Shown here: positions 60,272 through 64,000 of the stretch, one piece after another
How the letters are laid out: the number at the start of each line of letters is the position of its first letter
Numbering within the stretch: position 1 is the first letter of the stretch
DNA from: Caulobacter endophyticus
Lineage (GTDB): Bacteria; Pseudomonadota; Alphaproteobacteria; Caulobacterales; Caulobacteraceae
DNA length: 64,000 nucleotides
Direction: 5' to 3'
Assembly: GCF_029543245.1 (NCBI RefSeq)
Contig: NZ_JARQWV010000006.1
Span: 1-64,000, forward strand
Notes under the pieces: generated by a model
What the model was told of the DNA's origin: nothing
The model's input: only the letters and a program-made list of their open reading frames with translations
The model's database searches: none
Translations under genes and position numbers: made by a program

Positions 60272-60946
60272 ATGCTGACAGACGTAGCGCCCGCAACCAA
60301 GCCTCGGCAATCGCGCCGGATCGCCACAGAAGCAGCGATCGTGGAGGCGTTCGGGCGTCTTATGGAGCGCGGAAGCGTCCACGACGCGGGTGTGAATGCC
60401 CTAATCAAGGAAGCCGGCGTCGGCAAGAAACAAATCTATGACTATTTCGGCGGCCTGGGCGGGGTGGCTGACGCCTGGGTGCGTCGCACCGGGATCTGGC
60501 CGCGACTCTCCGACATGCTGGACGAACCGCTGGAGACCTTTCACCAGCGCCCGCCGATGGAGCGCCTGCGCATGCTGGTGCGGACCTACGCCTCGTCCCT
60601 GCGCGCCCATCCGGCCGTGGCCACGATCATGGCCGGCGAATTCGCGGGCCCGCCCGAGCTGCGCGACGCCGTCACCGCCGTGCGCATACGCATCTGGGAA
60701 GAATATGAGCGCCTCTTCATCGGCCAGCGCAGCGAGGACAAGGAATTGCTGGCCATCGCCATGACGATGCTGTCAGCTGTCTCCTACGTCGGCATGCGCG
60801 CCAAGTTCGAACCGAACTTCTTCGGCTTCGACCTTCACGACGACGTGGCGTGGGAACGGGTCGTGGGCATGCTGGACCACGTGATGGGCCGCTACCAGAC
60901 CGGCGTCGACACCGCGACTTCTCGCCAGGTGGATAGCGCCGATTGA
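60272..60946 (+). CDS. TetR-family regulator of the catabolic cluster
   Basis: A 224-residue regulator. The N-terminal helix-turn-helix (RRIATEAAIVEAFGRLMERG...ALIKEAGVGKKQIYDYFGG) is standard, with a helical C-terminal ligand domain. The ATG at 60272 follows an AGGAAAG site. It is transcribed away from the TonB receptor, so the 145-bp gap between them should hold its operator; the gap shows no clear palindrome. The ligand is unknown. Confidence 0.85.
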   Translation: MLTDVAPATKPRQSRRIATEAAIVEAFGRLMERGSVHDAGVNALIKEAGVGKKQIYDYFGGLGGVADAWVRRTGIWPRLSDMLDEPLETFHQRPPMERLRMLVRTYASSLRAHPAVATIMAGEFAGPPELRDAVTAVRIRIWEEYERLFIGQRSEDKELLAIAMTMLSAVSYVGMRAKFEPNFFGFDLHDDVAWERVVGMLDHVMGRYQTGVDTATSRQVDSAD

Positions 60947-61026
60947 AAAATTGACCGGTCGGTCCCTTTTTGAAAGCCTCCGAGCATCCCGCCAAGCGCG
61001 GGCCTGAGCGCACGGAGACCCTCTAT

Positions 61027-61920
61027 ATGTTCGGCGACCCTCTTTCCCTCCCCGTCAATCCCCAGGCGGGCGACCTCTGGGTAGCCGCAACGATGGTCAC
61101 CGACGACAAGCTCAAGCTGGGCCTGTCGCGGATCCTGCTTCTGGGACCCGACCTGCAGATCAAGGCGGCGCTGCATACGGGCGATTTCGGCATGGTTTCG
61201 GGCCTGGCGGTGAATCCCCGCACCGGCGAGCTCAACGCCCTTGATCCGTTCGCCCGCAACGTGACCCGCATCGACGCCGCGGGCCGCCGCGTCCCCGGCC
61301 AGGCCTCGCTGCTCCCCGGCCGAGGCCTTGGCTCGATGGTCTTCCTGCCCGATGGCGGCTCGCTGGCCGGCGAGCATCTTTCGGGCCAGGCCCCGCCCTT
61401 CACCGGTGACGGCCGTCTGGTGCGGTTCGACGCCGACGGCCGCGTGGTGCGCTTCTATCGTCCCGAGTACCACGGCGGCGTCATGGGCTTCCTGGGCGTC
61501 ACCCACCTGACCGTGCTGTCGGACGGCAAGACGGCCGCCTACGTCTCGGAGACCGGCAACACCGTCTTCCGCTATGACATCGAGGCCGACGCCCAGCTTT
61601 CGCCGCTCTATGTACGCACCGACCCGCCGGGCATGGTGTTCGGCATCGCCGCCACGCCCAGCGACGACGTGCTGGTCAGCTGCGGCAATGAAGTGCGCCT
61701 CGTGGCTCAGGACGGTTCGGTGGTGCGCACCTACGCCGTGCCGGAAGGCCGCGGCTGGTCGTTCCTGCGCGTCACCGACGACGGTGCCCACTTCTGGGCC
61801 GGCGACTTCTTCTCAGGGCAACTGGCCAAGATCGCGCTGGACAGCGGCGAGCTGGTCGCCAGCGTCAAGCTCGACATCCCGTTCGGCGTGACGTCCATTG
61901 CCGAAGTGAAGGCGGCCTGA
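61027..61920 (+). CDS. SMP-30/gluconolactonase-like beta-propeller protein
   Basis: A 297-residue cytoplasmic protein made of repeated strands with NPRTGELNALD, DGRLVRFDADGRVVRFYRP, DGKTAAYVSETGNTVFRYDI and FWAGDFFSGQLAKIALDSG. These are blades of a six-bladed propeller as in SMP-30 and strictosidine-synthase-like lactonases. The ATG at 61027 with CGGAGA upstream is preferred over an upstream TTG. It probably opens a lactone in the pathway; the substrate is not readable. It is 1 bp from the serine hydrolase gene. Confidence 0.75.
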   Translation: MFGDPLSLPVNPQAGDLWVAATMVTDDKLKLGLSRILLLGPDLQIKAALHTGDFGMVSGLAVNPRTGELNALDPFARNVTRIDAAGRRVPGQASLLPGRGLGSMVFLPDGGSLAGEHLSGQAPPFTGDGRLVRFDADGRVVRFYRPEYHGGVMGFLGVTHLTVLSDGKTAAYVSETGNTVFRYDIEADAQLSPLYVRTDPPGMVFGIAATPSDDVLVSCGNEVRLVAQDGSVVRTYAVPEGRGWSFLRVTDDGAHFWAGDFFSGQLAKIALDSGELVASVKLDIPFGVTSIAEVKAA

Positions 61921-61921
61921 G

Positions 61922-63133
61922 GTGAAGAAGCGCAAGATCCTGCTGATCGGCCTTAGCGCCGTCGTCCTGGCGGGCGCGGCGACCTATGCGACCGCCCCGC
62001 TCTACTGGAACCGCTATTTCCGCGCCCTGACGGTCAACCCGCTCGAACCGCCGATCGACTGGTACAAGCCGGTCGCCGTGGTGAAGGGCGCGCCCGGCGC
62101 GGCGCTGCCGAAGACGACGCCGGAAGCGGCCGGGATCGATCCCGCCGCGCTGGAGGCCGCGGCGAGCTATGCGGGCGCGCGCAAGTCCGACGCGCTGATC
62201 GTGGTCAAGGACGGCGCCATCGTCTACGAGCGCTACTGGAACGGCATTGGCCCCAACAGCGTGATGAAGGCCCACTCCTTCACCAAGACCATGACCGGCA
62301 TGCTGATCGGCGCGGCCATCGCCGATGGCAAGATCAAGTCGGTCGACCAGCCGGCCGCCGACTTCATCACCGAGTGGAAGGACGACGAGCGCTCGAAGAT
62401 CACCATCCGCGACCTCCTGCAGATGTCGTCGGGCCTGGAGCCGCCGGACTATTCCTACGCCCCCTGGTCCAGCACCATCCGCACCTTCCTGTCGCCGGAC
62501 CTGGCCAAGGACAACCTGGCCCTCAAGGCGGTGCACCCGCCGGGCACGGTGTTCGGCCACCACAATCCCGACCCGGTGGCGCTGAGCGTCATCGTCGAGC
62601 GGGCCACGGGCAAGACCTTCGCCGACTACATGTCGGAGAAGCTGTTCCAGCCGCTGGGCATGCACGACGGCTCGCTGTGGCTGGCCAAGGAAGGCGGCCT
62701 GGCGCACGGCGACTGCTGCATGATCTCGCAGGTCCAGGACTGGATGCGCATCGGGATCATGCTGGCCAATGGCGGGTCGTTCGAGGGCAAGCAGGTCCTG
62801 CCCGCCGACTACGTCGCGGCCATGAGCGCGCCGGGCAAGGCCAATCCGGGCTACGGCTTCCAGATCTGGCGCGGCCGTCCGTTCGCCAAGAACCGCATCT
62901 ACTCGCCCGAGCGTCCCGACAAGGCCAGCGTCTCGGCCGAGCCGATCGCCGCCGAGGACGCCATCTTCCTCGACGGCTGGGGCAAGCGGCGGCTCTGGAT
63001 CGTGCCTTCGCAGAAGCTGGTCGTCCTGCGCGACGGCGTCGATCTCGACGACTGGGACGACACCAAGATACCAAACCTCATTCTTCGCGGTCTGGCGGCC
63101 CCCGCCGCCCCGCAGCCGGAGAAGGCGCCATGA
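61922..63133 (+). CDS. Serine hydrolase, beta-lactamase/esterase family
   Basis: A 403-residue protein starting at GTG. An N-terminal membrane anchor or signal (residues 6-28) leads to a class C beta-lactamase-like fold. The catalytic motif is SFTK (S-x-x-K) in MKAHSFTKTMTGML, with a distal HNPDPVALS segment and FQIWRGRP. Relatives include esterases, 6-aminohexanoate dimer hydrolases and nylon-hydrolase-type enzymes. It probably hydrolyses an ester or amide of the imported substrate. It overlaps the oxygenase gene by 4 bp. Confidence 0.83.
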   Translation: MKKRKILLIGLSAVVLAGAATYATAPLYWNRYFRALTVNPLEPPIDWYKPVAVVKGAPGAALPKTTPEAAGIDPAALEAAASYAGARKSDALIVVKDGAIVYERYWNGIGPNSVMKAHSFTKTMTGMLIGAAIADGKIKSVDQPAADFITEWKDDERSKITIRDLLQMSSGLEPPDYSYAPWSSTIRTFLSPDLAKDNLALKAVHPPGTVFGHHNPDPVALSVIVERATGKTFADYMSEKLFQPLGMHDGSLWLAKEGGLAHGDCCMISQVQDWMRIGIMLANGGSFEGKQVLPADYVAAMSAPGKANPGYGFQIWRGRPFAKNRIYSPERPDKASVSAEPIAAEDAIFLDGWGKRRLWIVPSQKLVVLRDGVDLDDWDDTKIPNLILRGLAAPAAPQPEKAP

Positions 63134-64000
63134 TCAAGAACCAGTGGTACGTCGCCGAGTACAGCGACGAAATTCCCAATGGCGGCCACAAGCGGGTGAA
63201 GATGCTGGGCCTGGAGTTCGTGGTGTTCCGCGACTCCAAGGGCAAGGTCAGCTGCCTGTCGGACGTCTGCATTCACCGCGGTGCCTCGCTGGGCAGCGGC
63301 ATGGTCGTCGACGACGCCATCGAGTGCCCCTATCACGGCTGGCGCTTCAACGGCGGCGGCAAGTGCGTGAAGATCCCGTCGCAGGAGCCCGGCGTGAAGA
63401 TCCCGCCGCGCGCCAAGGTCGACTCCTATCCCGTGCAGGAGAAGTACGGGATGATCTGGGTGTTCATGGGCGACCTGCCCGAGGCCGAGCGCCCGCCCCT
63501 GCCGCCCTTCCCCGAGTTCGAGGATCCGGCCTGGCGCTGCATCCGCGGCACCTACGAGTGGAAGGCCAACTACGCCCGCATCACCGAGAACGGCATCGAC
63601 CCCTCGCACGCGGCCTTCGTCCACCCCAGCTTCGGCGACAAGGAAGCCCCGCAGGTGCACGAGTTCACGCTCGAGCAGGACGAGTGGTCGGCCTATGCCG
63701 AGCTGAAGTTCGTGCCGCCCGAGTACAAGGGCATGTGGAAGTTCTTCCGCAAGGCCAAGCGCAGCATGGTCACCGTGCGCAACGGCTTCCACGTCTCGGG
63801 CGCGCACGTGCGCATCCAGATCCGCCCGACGCCAACCTGGTCGACGGTGATCTTCGACGTCAACACGCCGATCGACGAGACCACCACGATCACCCGCTGG
63901 ATCATGGCCCGCAACTTCCTGACCCAGAAGATCTGGGACGGCGACAGCCGCCGCCGCACCCTGCGCATCTTCGAGCAGGACCGCGTGATCATGGAGAAGG
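63130..64000 (+). CDS. Rieske ring-hydroxylating oxygenase, partial (cut by window end)
   Basis: An open frame from ATG at 63130 to the window end, at least 290 codons, with no stop reached. The N-terminal Rieske domain has C-x-H (CIHRGASLG) and C-x2-H (CPYHGWRF), binding the 2Fe-2S cluster. The catalytic domain has the mononuclear iron region ENGIDPSHAAFVHPSFGD. It would be the alpha subunit of an oxygenase acting on an aromatic or polycyclic compound; reductase partners are not in the window. Its start overlaps the hydrolase gene by 4 bp. Confidence 0.87.
   Translation, partial: MIKNQWYVAEYSDEIPNGGHKRVKMLGLEFVVFRDSKGKVSCLSDVCIHRGASLGSGMVVDDAIECPYHGWRFNGGGKCVKIPSQEPGVKIPPRAKVDSYPVQEKYGMIWVFMGDLPEAERPPLPPFPEFEDPAWRCIRGTYEWKANYARITENGIDPSHAAFVHPSFGDKEAPQVHEFTLEQDEWSAYAELKFVPPEYKGMWKFFRKAKRSMVTVRNGFHVSGAHVRIQIRPTPTWSTVIFDVNTPIDETTTITRWIMARNFLTQKIWDGDSRRRTLRIFEQDRVIMEK

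Overview
The window looks like a chromosomal segment of a high-GC alphaproteobacterium of the family Caulobacteraceae, most likely a Caulobacter-type organism. Support comes from a complete four-gene hfsEFGH-like holdfast cassette in the C. crescentus gene order, Xanthomonas/Caulobacter-type TonB-dependent receptors, a GH115 alpha-glucuronidase, and high GC with GTG/TTG starts and ATGA overlaps throughout. This identification is inferred from family content, not from a database match.

Layout. 1-9.9 kb: a tandem TetR regulator divergent from a TonB receptor, a secreted tyrosine-phosphatase-family protein, a GH115 xylan alpha-glucuronidase with a structured leader, and a secreted adenosine deaminase. 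9.9-39.5 kb: a non-flagellar type III secretion system (T3SS) with its cargo. The apparatus lies in three blocks: sctQRST with a FixJ-type response regulator and a soluble histidine kinase (11.0-15.5 kb, minus); sctV-C-D-F-I-J-K-L-N-O-P headed by a lytic transglycosylase (16.6-27.6 kb, minus); and sctU with a FliO-like gene (27.9-29.4 kb, plus). Gene order is Ysc-like. 39.6-44.4 kb: tRNA-Ser(GCU) and hfsEFGH. 44.6-47.4 kb: cell-wall enzymes (DUF882/M15-like peptidase, L,D-transpeptidase). 47.6-56 kb: a desiccation/osmotic-stress-like run (GT4, glycogen debranching enzyme, GH15, OtsB, OtsA, Ku). 56-64 kb: a catabolic cluster (MFS, TonB receptor, TetR, beta-propeller lactonase-like protein, serine hydrolase, Rieske oxygenase cut by the window end).

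Main discovery. The cargo genes beside the T3SS do not look like classical eukaryote-directed effectors. They look like interbacterial toxins, each followed by a candidate immunity gene of the matching compartment: a pretoxin-type nuclease followed by a cytoplasmic YezG/DUF600-like protein; a LysM plus VgrG3-type lysozyme protein followed by a lipoprotein; a GxSxG lipase followed by an exported ankyrin protein; and two further small cargo genes each followed by an exported DUF6683-like paralogue. Cargo proteins lack signal peptides and have Ser/Ala/Gly/Thr-rich N-termini. A shared palindrome, CTAGGG-N4-CCCTAG and variants, sits 60-135 bp upstream of seven cargo or unknown genes (six sites, one between divergent genes) but not upstream of the structural sct operons. 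I see no recognisable YopB/YopD-type translocators, tip protein, gatekeeper or LcrH-type chaperone. My central inference is a T3SS whose cargo is antibacterial, with a dedicated two-component system driving a cargo regulon. This is a hypothesis from sequence and needs the tests listed.
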